Source of the DNA: Siphonodentalium dalli
Taxonomy: Eukaryota; Mollusca; Scaphopoda; Gadilida; Siphonodentaliidae
NCBI GenBank assembly: GCA_032622095.1
Contig: CP136067.1
Location: forward strand, 60,088,893 to 60,152,892
DNA length: 64,000 bases
Reading direction: 5' to 3'
Positions 1 through 10,323 of the stretch are shown in pieces. Numbering within the stretch: the first letter of the stretch is position 1; each line of letters opens with the position of its first letter. Made by a program: the position numbers and the translations under genes. The notes under the pieces are model-generated. The model saw nothing but the letters and a program-made list of their open reading frames with translations. It did no database searches and was not told the DNA's origin.

Positions 1-817
1 CCCAACTGTTGGATATTTCGCACCTAACACCCTTCCAATGTGGAGAATATCTGACTGATGTCCATTTCAGTACAAAATTGTGGCCAAAAGCAGGGGGTCG
101 TAATTAAATTCCAAGAGTTCTGGTGGCGGATCCTTTTCTGACCCCCGGTCGCATTTTTTTCATCACGTTTAAAGACAGATTATTACTACTAAAATGAATT
201 TAAAATGCCAGGCTTTAAACTGCATGGGCCTACTTATTATTGGTTAATGAAATAGTCTGACTATCATTTGTCATATATAGCTGGGACTAGTCACGACGTG
301 GGAGAAAAGCCTGTTGTACATACGTATCTGTGTCACAAATCTATACTAATGTGGGTAGCCTATGGGTCTGGATGCTGAACCTTATTTGACAAGTTTAATT
401 AACGAGTGTTTTGTGATTTCTTGGGATTGTCGTTACATGATTGGCATTTCATCGACATGGTTATTTAAAACAGTTTGCACCATTTGTCTGCCTTATCCTG
501 CTATTTTTTTCACAATTTTTCATTAAACTTTTGGGGGTGCACACGGGTCCCCAATTTTCCTTGGAAAAAAACTTGCGATGGACGGGTGGGTTCCCCTGAT
601 CAGACAGGAGAAAATCTTGCTTTCCTCTGTTGGTGGGTCCCCTGTTAAAATAGGAAATGTGTGGCTTGTGGTCTGACAAGTAGAACATAATTATGCACGG
701 TATTTTTGGTACGAAACTTCCAACTAATTATAATTGAAGTATTGAAACATTATCACAGTTAGGTATGAGACGTCCAACCAATGTATGTGGTCACTTTCCT
801 GATTTAGATAACAGTAT
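1..817. other. No gene recognised
   Basis: I see no supported coding region here. A minus-strand open frame at 461-688 has no recognisable domain, and its region contains the 'gtgggtcccc'-type tracts found in dispersed repeats elsewhere in the window, so I read it as chance or repeat-derived. The segment leads into the LINE that becomes recognisable from about 818. Confidence 0.5.
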
Positions 818-1537
818 ATGTTGTTTTTTTTGCAGTTAAAGAATCTGTATTGTAGCGTGTGCAATTTTTCTATTATTTTTGCACATATATTCATTTATTC
901 CTCTATCTGCACCAATTGTACAATTACGTCTATACTGTGGCTGTGGCCTCGCAGCGGGATGAAACTCATACGGAAGTCCCTACTGAAACCTCTTGTAATT
1001 AAACCATTTCTCATGGGAGTTGATCTAAACACATGGAGAATTTCAATAGGGACTTTCCAGTTTTCTTCACTAAACGGTCTCCCGAAAAGAACGCAGTCGC
1101 CCTCAAAATTCCGAGCAATCAAGCTCCCGTTTGGAATTAGCGCCATCAGACTTATTTTACTTTTGACATTACTTCTCGTACGCAGCGGCTCCTTCGAACT
1201 GAATCCTGGCCCTGGTAATAATGGTAATAATATTGATCGATCCCACGACAAATACCAAAGGCTCTCGATTTTTCACTTAAATATCAGAAGTATCAGACAT
1301 AAACTATACTGCGGCTGGTCGACGAAATCGAAGATTACGATATTTTGTGTTTCACCGAAACCCATATTGATGCAGCATTTCCCAGCCATAATATACAGCT
1401 TCGAGGATTCTCTGACCCTGAGAGATATGACGGTTCGAGCCATGGAGGAGGTATTGCAGTTTAGTTTGCTGATCATCTCGTCTTCGAACGAATACCCTCT
1501 CTCGAATTCGATGATTCAATATTGTGGATCAAGCTGA
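818..1537 (+). pseudogene. LINE endonuclease N-terminus with 2A-like peptide (frameshifted)
   Basis: A 239-codon open frame. Residues 110-121 form a hydrophobic stretch (RLILLLTLLLV), followed at residues 122-132 by RSGSFELNPGP, encoded at 1181-1213. This matches the 2A ribosome-skipping consensus D-x-E-x-N-P-G-P except for a Ser in place of the first Asp. The endonuclease start follows at about residue 152 (FHLNIRSIRHK). In-frame homology stops near 1320 and the next endonuclease motif (CFTETHID) is read in another frame, so at least one frameshift is present. In published sea urchin and other invertebrate CR1/L2 elements, 2A-like peptides preceded by a hydrophobic leader sit at this position. 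Whether this copy's peptide would skip is untested. Confidence 0.75.
1181..1213 (+). other. 2A-like ribosome-skipping motif in LINE ORF
   Basis: Encodes RSGSFELNPGP. The predicted skip would fall between the last Gly and Pro, at 1210/1211. The canonical Asp two residues before Glu is Ser here, which may weaken activity. Confidence 0.6.
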
Positions 1538-2381
1538 CTTCCAGGGCCTCCCGCTATCTATTGTGTGTCTCATATCGTTATGATCAATTTTGTAATGAGA
1601 AGTACTGGAGCTGATTGACCAGTTCATATCGAATGCATTCGACTTTAATATCCCTATGATTCTAACTGGCGACTTCAACTCAAACGCATTAGACCCCTCA
1701 TAAAAAATCAGAGAAAACATATCGTTTTATAGTCTGCGAAACGTCATTGAATCACCAACCAGAGTGACACCGACAACCTCTATACTCTACTAGATCCCAT
1801 CATCGTGAATGACAATATTACATGTCAATCCGAAGTGATTGACTTTGGAAGATCCACATGAGACCACCATTGTGTACTTAAAATATGATTCGGACTCTAA
1901 TGTCCCCTTCCCCTAGTTAGGAATTATGGCAGTGGCGAATTCTACAAAGCTATAAAGCTCATTAAGGATCCAGAGTGGTTGCACTCTATCGAAGCAGCAC
2001 CCGACAGACTTGGCGACTGATATTTTTACCACCATATTTCTCGAAATTATGGACCAAACTGTTCCCCAATCCAAAGTTTTAATAAGACCTAAAGACAAAC
2101 ATTGGTTCGCTTCAGAATTGTGAACGATGATTCGGAAAAGAGATAGACTGCGTAAAATTGCTTTGAAATCAAAAAAGGAAACTGACTTGTCCGAATTCAA
2201 AGAAGCGCGAAACACTGTTAATAACGAAAAAATATGCCAGATCCGTTATGAACAAACACTACAAAAAACTGTCCGCCAACACCCTTCCTCAAAATATTTT
2301 TGGCACTGCATAAAGGATATTATGCAAACTAAGCATAAGGACGCTATCCCCCTCTAATCAATGACAAAGAAAATTTAGTAT

Positions 2382-3548
2382 TTGATGACCACTCCAAAGC
2401 GTCAATGCTCAACGGTGCGTTCATTACAAATTCAGAACTTGACGATTCGTCGTGCAGTTTACCCTGTAACAAACATTGAATTCACTATCGATGACATCAT
2501 TTCTGCTATTGGGACCTTGAAACCTAATAAAGCATCTGGCCACGGTGGAATTACAGTTAAAATGATACAACACACAAGCCCAGCCATCGCCACCGCCCCC
2601 TTTAAGCTTTATTTTTAAAATCGTTTTGAACTTTGTGCATTCCCAACACAATGGAAGCTCGCAAATGGTATATATCCCTATATACAAGAAAAATGACAAA
2701 ACTACCGCCCAATATCCGTACTCCCGTGCCTCAGCAAGATACTAGATAAAATTGTACTAAAATACTTAACGGTCCACTTTTAAAATAATGATATACTATA
2801 TCAATACCAATCAGGGTTTGTTCCTGGACATAGCACAACTTTCCAGTTATTCGAGATATACAACACCCTGTGCCAGGCCCTCGCTGAGAAGTTAAATACG
2901 TCGGCATTTTTTTTTGCGATATTTCCAAAGCATTTGAGAGAGTCTGGCACAGGGCCGGGGGTTCTTATTCAAACTGGAATAATTCGGAGTATAGCCGAAA
3001 ATATCCACTGTTGGTTGAATAGCTATCTCTGTAACAGATCACAACGCGTCCTAGAGGGTAAATCCTTTTCTGATTCTCGTAGTATACCGGCAGGAGTCCT
3101 CCAGCGTTCTATTCTTGGACCTTTTTTATTTTTGACCTATATAAACGACCTAGCAACGACTATACATTCCCTTACTCGTATGTACGCAGATGATAGTTGC
3201 TTTTTCAGCGTCCAACCATCACTCGATGACTGTATGTGTGAACTCTTTGAAGATCTGGATAGAGTTTCGTATTGGTCGAAATAATGGTTGGTTACATTCA
3301 ATGCCGACAAAACAAAATCAACGGTGTTCTCACTCACTCCCTCGGCAGAATCTTTGGATCTCGAACTTACTGATAATGAAATTGAGCAAGGTGACTGTCA
3401 TAAACATCTTGGAGTATCTATACAATCGAAACTTCATTGGGACACCCATATAAATGAAATGTGTAGTCGAGTGGCAACCAGACTGTCACAACTGAGGAGA
3501 ATAAAATTTCTTGTAAATAGACAAACCCTCGAGATAATGTTCAAAAAG
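2382..3548 (+). pseudogene. CR1-like reverse transcriptase fragments
   Basis: Three consecutive open pieces together span most of an RT. 2382-2618 carries the pre-finger signature IGTLKPNKASGHGGI. 2934-3284 carries SYLCNRSQRVLEG, the GVLQRSILGPFLFLTYIND box and MYADDSCFF (the active-site YADD). 3288-3548 carries the thumb signature HKHLGVSIQSKLHW followed by a LRRIKFLVNRQTLEIMFKK helix. The region 2620-2930 still contains readable RT in other frames with stops. The reading stops abruptly at FKK, exactly where the second LINE starts. This is a pseudogene. Confidence 0.8.
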
Positions 3549-3550
3549 AA

Positions 3551-4750
3551 GTGAAACAGGCGGAAGTTCGCAAAGATAAAGGTAACGTAGTTGCAGTGGA
3601 TGCCAACGAATCAAAGCCAATTGTGATTAATGAACTCTTGTGCTTCTTGGTGAACAAGTTCGTGAAATTAACAACTGAGATGATGATAAAACTATGTTCT
3701 GAAACTTTTGATGAATCGGAAGTTGAACAGGCGAAACTGCTGTTGTTTGATTTGGCGAATAGTAACAATTCAAGATTCATAAAACGCAAAGGACCAGATA
3801 AAACCGTGAATAACTTGAGGGACATGCTTGCTTTGCTGCATGAAATAGATTTGGAGGATTTGCCGCTTTTCGTAGCATATGATTTGGGAAAATTGCCACC
3901 CATCGATATCGATCATGTGGATATCACAACATTATCGCGAGATATATCAAGCGTTAAAACACAAATTAAAGACATGAGGAGTGTGATCAGTGCTGATGTC
4001 TGTGAAGATATAAAGAAAAATGCGTTAGCGGAAATAAAGGACGATTTTGTAAGATCGATGAAAAAGGACTTGATAGCCGAAATAGGTAAAGCCGTGAAAT
4101 CAGCGACAATGAACATGATGTCAACTGAACAAGTATTACCAACTCTATCGGCGAAGGTGCCAATTCGCAAAGCCAACAACGATCAGAACGTCCCAGCTCG
4201 TCAACTTAGGGACGAATATTCTGCTCCGCCTCGACAAAATAACATGGCGGAATATGAGCAGATATCTCCACGCATACCAAACGTAGATGCTCGTAATTAT
4301 ATGCCAACATATGCTGAGACACTAAATGGCATGAGGAACAAACAACCTAACAGACCGGATATTTATGGAAATAATGAATTTCAAACAGTGCAACGAAAAA
4401 AGAACAAGAAACCTCCTGTTATTGGGACATCGAGCAATTCGACATTAAAGACCGTGAATACCAGTCCTCCCGCCTTGATATTCGTGTCGAGACTTGCACC
4501 GGGAACAGCTGAGAAAGAGGTGACAAGTTACGTGAATGACACATTCAACACGTCCGTTGTGAAATGTGTCAAATTGGACACCAAATATGACACATATTCA
4601 TCCTTCAAACTTGAAGTTGTAGACCGCGAAGTAATGAAGATGATATTAGACGCTAAGTTATGGCCCAAGAATACCCTAGTTCGGCCTTTTTTTGAGCGGA
4701 AATTTGGTGGCAGAAGCTGGGAACATGCCACAACAGAACCGTGGGCATAA
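3551..4750 (+). CDS. LINE ORF1 protein (N-terminus truncated)
   Basis: Open frame of about 400 codons. The frame is open back to 3521, but the only codon at 3551 is GTG; the first in-frame ATG is at 3680 (residue 44), downstream of the conserved block VINELLCFLVNKF, so the native start is probably lost with the 5' end. Residues 24-125 resemble a domain I recall from many invertebrate LINE ORF1 proteins (NELLCF..., FIKRKG, LPLFVAYDLGKLPPIDIDHVDI). Residues 125-180 are heptad-like and Lys/Glu-rich, a possible coiled coil. Residues 200-300 are polar linker. Residues 310-390 form a second conserved block (LIFVSRLAPGTAEKEV, KLDTKYDTYSSFK, WPKNTLVRPFFERK) that may be an RRM-like nucleic-acid-binding fold. 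Expected role: binding element RNA in the RNP. ORF2 starts 11 nt after the stop. Confidence 0.75.
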   Translation: MKQAEVRKDKGNVVAVDANESKPIVINELLCFLVNKFVKLTTEMMIKLCSETFDESEVEQAKLLLFDLANSNNSRFIKRKGPDKTVNNLRDMLALLHEIDLEDLPLFVAYDLGKLPPIDIDHVDITTLSRDISSVKTQIKDMRSVISADVCEDIKKNALAEIKDDFVRSMKKDLIAEIGKAVKSATMNMMSTEQVLPTLSAKVPIRKANNDQNVPARQLRDEYSAPPRQNNMAEYEQISPRIPNVDARNYMPTYAETLNGMRNKQPNRPDIYGNNEFQTVQRKKNKKPPVIGTSSNSTLKTVNTSPPALIFVSRLAPGTAEKEVTSYVNDTFNTSVVKCVKLDTKYDTYSSFKLEVVDREVMKMILDAKLWPKNTLVRPFFERKFGGRSWEHATTEPWA

Positions 4751-4761
4751 TAAGACACACT

Positions 4762-7587
4762 ATGGAAAATATAAGACTGGCATCATATAATTGTAAATCG
4801 GTAAAGTCGTCTACTGTCGCTGTTAACGAGCTTTGTAATAAATGTGATATTATATTGCTGCAGGAACATTGGCTCTTGAGAAATGAACTACATTTATTAC
4901 GTTCAATTCACAATGATTTCGAGGCAGGCGGAGTGTCTGCTATTGACTGTGAACGGGATATCATGGTTGGTCGTCCATATGGCGGAACAGCTATAATGTG
5001 GAGGAAATCGTTTGCTGACAAGGCCTGTTTTGTTACATACGACGATCCGAGAATAGTGGGTCTCAACCTTAAATCTGCGTCTAGTTCAATGTTAATTCTC
5101 TGTGTTTATCTACCAACGGACGAAGAGAGTAATGCTGAGGTATTCATTGATTACCTTGGTAAACTTGATGCCATCATACAGGAGGCTGATACCAACAATG
5201 TTGTTGTTCTTGGCGATTTTAACGCATGTGCGATCAGAAATACAGGCAACATGAGTGAATTAGCGGAGTTCTGTAAAGATTCATCTTTGATAATGTCGGA
5301 TGTTAATTTTTTCGGACAGGCATCCAATACATTCACATTCCTTAGTGCGGCACATGGCTCTGTGTCATGGTTAGATCACTGTATATGTACGACATCGATG
5401 GATTCCTCTGTTGCGGCAATGGAGATAAATTACGATTACCTGACCTCCGACCACTTTCCGTTAATTGTGTCGATAAAATCTGATCTTCTTCCTGTGTGTA
5501 GCCCATCTACTTCTGTTTCGACAACAAGACATAATATAAACTGGAAATGTACCAACTCAGCGCAAATGGATAAATATTGTTATTTATCCGGACAATTATT
5601 GAGAAAAATTAATTTTGAAATATTAACGAATGACACTGATGGCAATCAGTTTCGAGACACCCATGATAAAAGCTCCATTATTGACAAAATATACGAACAT
5701 ATTATCGACGCCCTAAAGAAATCTTCCACCGATTGTTTAACTGTAAACTCTAACGGAACAGACAGATTCAGTCCAATACCTGGATGGAATTTACATGTGA
5801 AGCGTTTGCACAGTGAAGCTAGGGAAATATTCTCTATATGGGTTAATCAAGGAAGACCTCGATATGGATACATTTATGACACTATGTGTCGAAGACGATC
5901 GATATTCAAATCCGCTCTGAGAAAATGCAAATCGAACGTTGAGCAGATGAAGGCTGATGAACTAGCTAAGAACCTATGTAGTAACAATTTAAATGCATTT
6001 TGGAAATCTGTTTCAAAAGGAGCCAAATGTGGAAACGCAAACTCGATAGGTGGAGCAAATGGCGAGGCTGATATTACCGAGATGTGGGGCGAACATTTCA
6101 GAAACGTCTTTTCCAACAATGATGAATCAGTGGACAACAAGTGCATAGGTACCAACGACAACAATTTCGGGTCAACGCAAGGCGATGCAATCATAACTGT
6201 TACTGAAACTGATGTGATCGATGCGGTAAACAAACTTAAGACTGGTAAGTCTGCGGGACCAGATGATATAACGGCTGAGCACTTAAAATTCTGCGACAGC
6301 CATATTTTCACGTGCCTTACGATAATCTTCAATGCTATAATCAAACATGGACACCTTCCCCCAAATTTGTTGAAAGTGACCCTTGTGCCAATCTTGAAAA
6401 ATAAAGCTGGGAATATTGCCGACAAAGACAACTACCGTCCAGTGGCGTTATCCTGTGTTATTTCAAAAGTATTGGAAATGGTGTTATTCAATAAATGCTC
6501 TGAACAATTATATACCACAGACAACCAGTTTGGTTTTAAAAAAGATCATTCAACGGACGGCTGCATATTTGCATTAAAAGAAGCGATACGACATTATAAT
6601 TCTAAGGATACTCCTGTTTTCGTGTGCTTCTTGGACGCAAGTAAAGCGTTCGATCGTGTCAACCAGGAAATGCTACTACGACATCTAAAGCAACGATCAG
6701 TGCCATCAGCTATTATTCGGATCCTTAAGAACTGGTTTCTAAATCAGATGTATCATGTTCGCTGGGGACAGACATACTCGACATGCTTCCGGCCCACGAC
6801 TGGTGTTAGACAGGGCGGTATATTAAGCCCTTATTTATTTAATGTGTATATCAACGAGATTAGCGAAAGACTGAATACATGTGACGTTGTGTGCATTGTT
6901 GGCAGTGCAAAAATCAATCATTTATGTTATGCTGATGATATGTGTATTATTGCACCATCTTTGGAGGGACTACGTCGTTTGTTGAGAATATGTGAACACG
7001 AGGCTAAGAAGATTTATTTAACTTATAATATTATAAAAACTGTGGGGATGACTTTTATCCCTAAATCTCTTCATATTCGGTCATTTCCAAAACTATACTT
7101 AATGGGCAATGAACTCAAGTTCGTGTCCTCCTATAAGTATCTCGGACATATACTCAACAACGAATTTTCCGATGATAATGATATTATGCGCCAATATCGG
7201 TCTATATGCTCACGCTCAAATATGCTTATTAGAAAGTTTTACAAATGTTCGCCTAATGTGAAAATGTATTTATTTAAAATGTTCGTATCTCCATTATATT
7301 GTGCTCATCTTTGGATTAACTATACCAAACGTTGTTATAGAAAACTTACAGTTTGTTATAATAATGCATATAGAAAATTTATGGGTTATGAGAGATCATG
7401 TAGTGCGAGTGGGATGTTTGTAGGTGACAGAATGTGTTCTCTGACAGTGCTGATTCGAAGGGGTGTGTATGGATTTCGTGTGAGAATTTATAAATCTTTA
7501 AACAGTATTTTGAATGCTATTTGTAACTCAGATCTGATCTATCGGTCAAATCTATTCAATCATTGGAATCAACTTCTTTATATTTAA
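4762..7587 (+). CDS. LINE ORF2: endonuclease and reverse transcriptase, intact frame
   Basis: A 941-residue open frame from the ATG at 4762. An in-frame GTG at 4741 overlaps ORF1 and is less likely as a start. Apurinic-like endonuclease: LLQEHWLL (Glu 35), GDFN (151-154), WLDH (203-206), SDHFP (229-233). Reverse transcriptase: GKSAGPDDI (from 496), the YRPVAL block, motif A LDASKAFDRV (624-633, catalytic Asp 625), GVRQGGILSP (681-690) and YADD (723-726). The C-terminal 150 residues are Tyr/Arg/Lys-rich, as in other Jockey-type LINEs, with no CCHC knuckle evident. All catalytic signatures I can check are present and there is no stop or frameshift, so this copy is young compared with its host element. 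Function in target-primed reverse transcription is inferred from the family. Confidence 0.9.
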   Translation: MENIRLASYNCKSVKSSTVAVNELCNKCDIILLQEHWLLRNELHLLRSIHNDFEAGGVSAIDCERDIMVGRPYGGTAIMWRKSFADKACFVTYDDPRIVGLNLKSASSSMLILCVYLPTDEESNAEVFIDYLGKLDAIIQEADTNNVVVLGDFNACAIRNTGNMSELAEFCKDSSLIMSDVNFFGQASNTFTFLSAAHGSVSWLDHCICTTSMDSSVAAMEINYDYLTSDHFPLIVSIKSDLLPVCSPSTSVSTTRHNINWKCTNSAQMDKYCYLSGQLLRKINFEILTNDTDGNQFRDTHDKSSIIDKIYEHIIDALKKSSTDCLTVNSNGTDRFSPIPGWNLHVKRLHSEAREIFSIWVNQGRPRYGYIYDTMCRRRSIFKSALRKCKSNVEQMKADELAKNLCSNNLNAFWKSVSKGAKCGNANSIGGANGEADITEMWGEHFRNVFSNNDESVDNKCIGTNDNNFGSTQGDAIITVTETDVIDAVNKLKTGKSAGPDDITAEHLKFCDSHIFTCLTIIFNAIIKHGHLPPNLLKVTLVPILKNKAGNIADKDNYRPVALSCVISKVLEMVLFNKCSEQLYTTDNQFGFKKDHSTDGCIFALKEAIRHYNSKDTPVFVCFLDASKAFDRVNQEMLLRHLKQRSVPSAIIRILKNWFLNQMYHVRWGQTYSTCFRPTTGVRQGGILSPYLFNVYINEISERLNTCDVVCIVGSAKINHLCYADDMCIIAPSLEGLRRLLRICEHEAKKIYLTYNIIKTVGMTFIPKSLHIRSFPKLYLMGNELKFVSSYKYLGHILNNEFSDDNDIMRQYRSICSRSNMLIRKFYKCSPNVKMYLFKMFVSPLYCAHLWINYTKRCYRKLTVCYNNAYRKFMGYERSCSASGMFVGDRMCSLTVLIRRGVYGFRVRIYKSLNSILNAICNSDLIYRSNLFNHWNQLLYI

Positions 7588-7638
7588 TTTGTAATTATAT
7601 GTTGTATGTATGACTATATATGGGCATATCTTGCCTGA

Positions 7639-7644
7639 AATAAA
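7639..7644 (+). promoter_or_regulatory. AATAAA polyadenylation signal of inserted LINE
   Basis: An AATAAA 52 nt after the ORF2 stop, within the last bases before host LINE sequence resumes. The position suits the 3' end of the element. Confidence 0.5.
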
Positions 7645-7813
7645 TACAATACTTCCTATAATGGAACAATCGCAACTTAGTATTGGTCTGAAATTGACAA
7701 TTGGACTTGATTATACAAGGCATGACATATCCAAGTGTTTACGAGTTATTACATGGCTTGGTGATTTCCACAAACATGTAGTTGGCATAAGAGTTCCATA
7801 TAAGCTTGAGTGA
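7645..7813 (+). pseudogene. 3' continuation of the interrupted CR1-like LINE
   Basis: Reading from 7642 gives NTILPIMEQ, then after degraded residues GLDY and KCLRVIT. In CR1-type RTs the block after the thumb helix (here ending LEIMFKK at about 3548) reads roughly YN-x-ILPIMEY...VWG...LDY...LQKRA-RVIT. The piece is therefore the expected continuation of the element broken at 3548. Beyond about 7750 the similarity fades. Confidence 0.6.
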
Positions 7814-8130
7814 TATTATCTCATCGACCGCTCCGGTGCGAACTGTTTTGCCAACCATGATTGTCGGAATATTCGCGTCCGCGGTTAATCAACGTGATTT
7901 CTGAAGCGCGTCCGGCGTTACTTAATAACGAGTACTCGTTACCAATTACTGATGTAAAATATTCGGATTTCTGGAAAATGGTTGCATGGCGGTGATTGTA
8001 TTGCTGATATTACAATGACCGGATTCCCGGAGGTGCCTTGACGTAACGCTATAAGAAAAGGGGAGGGGCAGCAAATATTTTTGTCGCCGATTTCCACAAA
8101 ACTTATACATAATCATCTCCATGAAACGGT
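7814..8130. other. No gene; fragment of the 11.7-14.2 kb repeat family
   Basis: No coding signal. From about 8055 the sequence (GGGGAGGGGCA, TCGCCGATTTCCAC, ACTTATACATAATCATCTCC) matches the repeat domain at 11.7-14.2 kb. Confidence 0.5.
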
Positions 8131-8334
8131 GATAATATGATCAAACGCTAACGTAATTAACGAACCAAAGCTACATCTGTATCTGTGGCGTTTAAAACAA
8201 TTCTTATCAAAATCACTTTATAGATTCCCACCAAATAAGATTTACATGCATAAGGCTTATATTTCGTGGGGTAATTATAAACAGTTATATATGTTGTCGA
8301 TAGTGGAACTGACACTAACCATTATTTCGCCCAA

Positions 8335-10029
8335 AGGGAGATTATAACTTGGGAAAGTGGGATTTCACTGTGTCAACAGTTTTCACATTGGTTGGTTTAG
8401 CAATATGAGTAAACGTTAGCCAGAAATTACCATTGCTTTTCTTTGTTATCATATGGCATCGTATTAATCCAGTTCCGAATCGGATCAAACCCGCCCAATA
8501 TATATTGGCATGTGTCAATTGTACAACTGAATACCGAGAACAATCAGCAACAAGAATAAAGATGCATGCATCAGATCGCCCATGAATTATTTTACAAATC
8601 TGATACAATGTATGATGTATTAAATAACGCGTTCTACTAAAGTACACGGTATATACTCTACATGTTAACTATATATATCTCTCTTTTAAAAGGGGTAATG
8701 CAATTATTAATTTTATACTTGTTCTTGGTAACCACTTAATGAGTATTTTAAATGAAGTTTGTGACGTGAAATGAAGTAAAAATTGATACGATATTTTGTA
8801 CATGGACGGAAACTTTGTAGTGGCGTATTTACGATGAGAATAAGTAAATAGTTAATTAAAAGTAGAATAGTTAATATTATTACTGACCTTTAGTAAAGTA
8901 AATAGGTTTATAAAAATGTAAATTAAAACATTAAACTCAATACCATGTGCGTGTGTTCACAGCGGGTCACAGGTAGGGGCGCAGTGACAGTGGGTTACGT
9001 ACTTATATTGTATGGGACACCATCGGGTCTATTTGAAAATTTCATGTGCATGTTTTCACGTCTGGTCATCACATATAGGGACGCGGCAACAAACGGTTGG
9101 GGTGCAGTGTGTACTTATTTTTCTAATGTTGATTGTGACACTGTCTGATCTGTTTGACAAGTTCATGTGCATGTTCTCACGACTGGTTACACGTAGGGGC
9201 GCGGCGACATGGAATTGACGTGTGTGCACTTATATTGCATAGGACCATGTCTGTTTGAACATTTCATGTGCATGTTTTCACACGTCACAATATGTCCCGT
9301 GTAGAGACGTGGTTATGGTGTGCGTATGCCTACTTATATTGCATGGGACACTGTCTGGTTTATTTGATTATTTCGTGTGTATGTCATCAAAGCTGATCAC
9401 ATCGTCACAGAGGCGTGGCACAGGGTGTTGGGGTGTATGTATACTTATTTTGCATGCAACACTGTCTGATCGGTTTGAACATTTCATGTGTATCTTCTCA
9501 TGTCTGATCACAGCGGCGTGGCACGAGGGTTTGGTATACATACTTTTATTGCATTTTATTATATAGGCAGCATCTTCTATTTGATATATCTCAAATTGCA
9601 TATGTATATTTGTAGTGCCAACTAGATAAGCTAACGTTTCTTTTCCGAATTCCGGAAACATGAACCTCAGCATCCATCTTGGATTTTACTCTTTGCATCA
9701 TTAAAGTCTTTGGAATACGTTACAGCCCGCATCTGTCCGTCTGCATATTGGATGTCACGATTTGAATCTATCGGCAAACCATGTAGCCCGCATTTATGAG
9801 CAGGTATAATTATCAAATTGTACATGTATGATCAAACTTCATATATAGGGGTAATTTGGCCATGTAAGCACCGTGTGTTGGTCGTGAGTACACCAGACAT
9901 ATCGTTCTGATAGATACGTATATTTGAATTTACAATATTATATTTATAACATTTCCCCAATGTACGTGACTAATTTTTTTGTAACATAATTCATGGGCGA
10001 TCCGATGCATGCATCTTCTTTTCGTGTAT
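8335..10029. repeat. 1.7-kb block absent from the paralogous copy
   Basis: Present between GCC and TGGCGTGC in copy 1, and absent at about 28957 in copy 2. It contains the 8944-9560 minisatellite and otherwise featureless AT-rich DNA. I see no convincing target duplication or TIR, so this may be an insertion here or a deletion in copy 2. Confidence 0.5.
8944..9560 (+). repeat. Minisatellite, about 100-120 bp period, six copies
   Basis: The phrase TTTCATGTGCATGTTTTCAC, or a close variant, starts near 8944, 9043, 9164, 9265, 9374 and 9485, giving spacings of 99, 121, 101, 109 and 111. Each copy also has GGGGCG(C/T)GG and ACTTATATTGCATGGGACAC. The open frames across it are by-products. Confidence 0.8.
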
Positions 10030-10323
10030 TACTTGGCGTGCTGGGGAGCTCAACGCTGGATATACTCAGGCTAGATGGAGAAGCGTGCCAATTTCATAAA
10101 GTTCATTTCATTCATAACAATCATGTCATCATGTCGACGTCAACGACCGTCGACAAACAACTTTCCCCATTGACCGAATTCGCGTGGAACTGAATTTATC
10201 TTCTGCTTTGTTCATAAGTATGTGTTTTCATTCTATTAAAGAAAATAGTATATATATAGATTATCAGATGTATGTACTATGCACACTTGTGATAGCAATG
10301 CAATCCATATTAATAAATATTAT

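Larger units (their letters stand above)
818..3548 (+). mobile_element. CR1-like non-LTR retrotransposon, decayed, 5' part
   Basis: Remnant of a LINE whose single large ORF ran from an N-terminal hydrophobic leader through an apurinic-type endonuclease to a reverse transcriptase. Endonuclease pieces occur in order: FHLNIRSIRHK (from about 1272), CFTETHID (about 1351-1374, another frame) and TGDFNSNALDPS (about 1665-1700). RT pieces follow at 2382-2618, 2934-3284 and 3288-3548. The parts lie in different frames with several stops, so the copy is dead. The style 'LGPFLFLTYINDL...YADDS' is typical of the CR1/L2 side of the Jockey superfamily. The 3' end of the ORF resumes at about 7645, after an inserted second LINE. 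The true 5' end is not visible; 818 is only where the first open frame starts. Confidence 0.8.
3549..7650 (+). mobile_element. Near-complete two-ORF LINE inserted into the CR1-like LINE
   Basis: A non-LTR retrotransposon with ORF1 (nucleic-acid-binding type) and ORF2 (endonuclease plus RT), both open from end to end. The 3' tail after ORF2 is short and AT-rich, with an AATAAA at 7639-7644. The host LINE reading frame stops at about 3548 and recognisable host LINE peptide resumes at about 7645, so the element is nested. No clear target-site duplication was found; the junctions are uncertain by several bases. The 5' end is truncated at or just inside the start of ORF1, because no 5' UTR and no ATG precede the conserved ORF1 N-terminal block. 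Family assignment is open: the RT box GVRQGGILSP differs from that of the host element, so the two are different lineages. Confidence 0.8.

Noticed and set aside
3541-3903. 120-codon minus-strand frame and other minus frames opposite the LINE ORFs
   Set aside because: They are shadows of the well-supported ORF1 and ORF2 reading frames on the plus strand.
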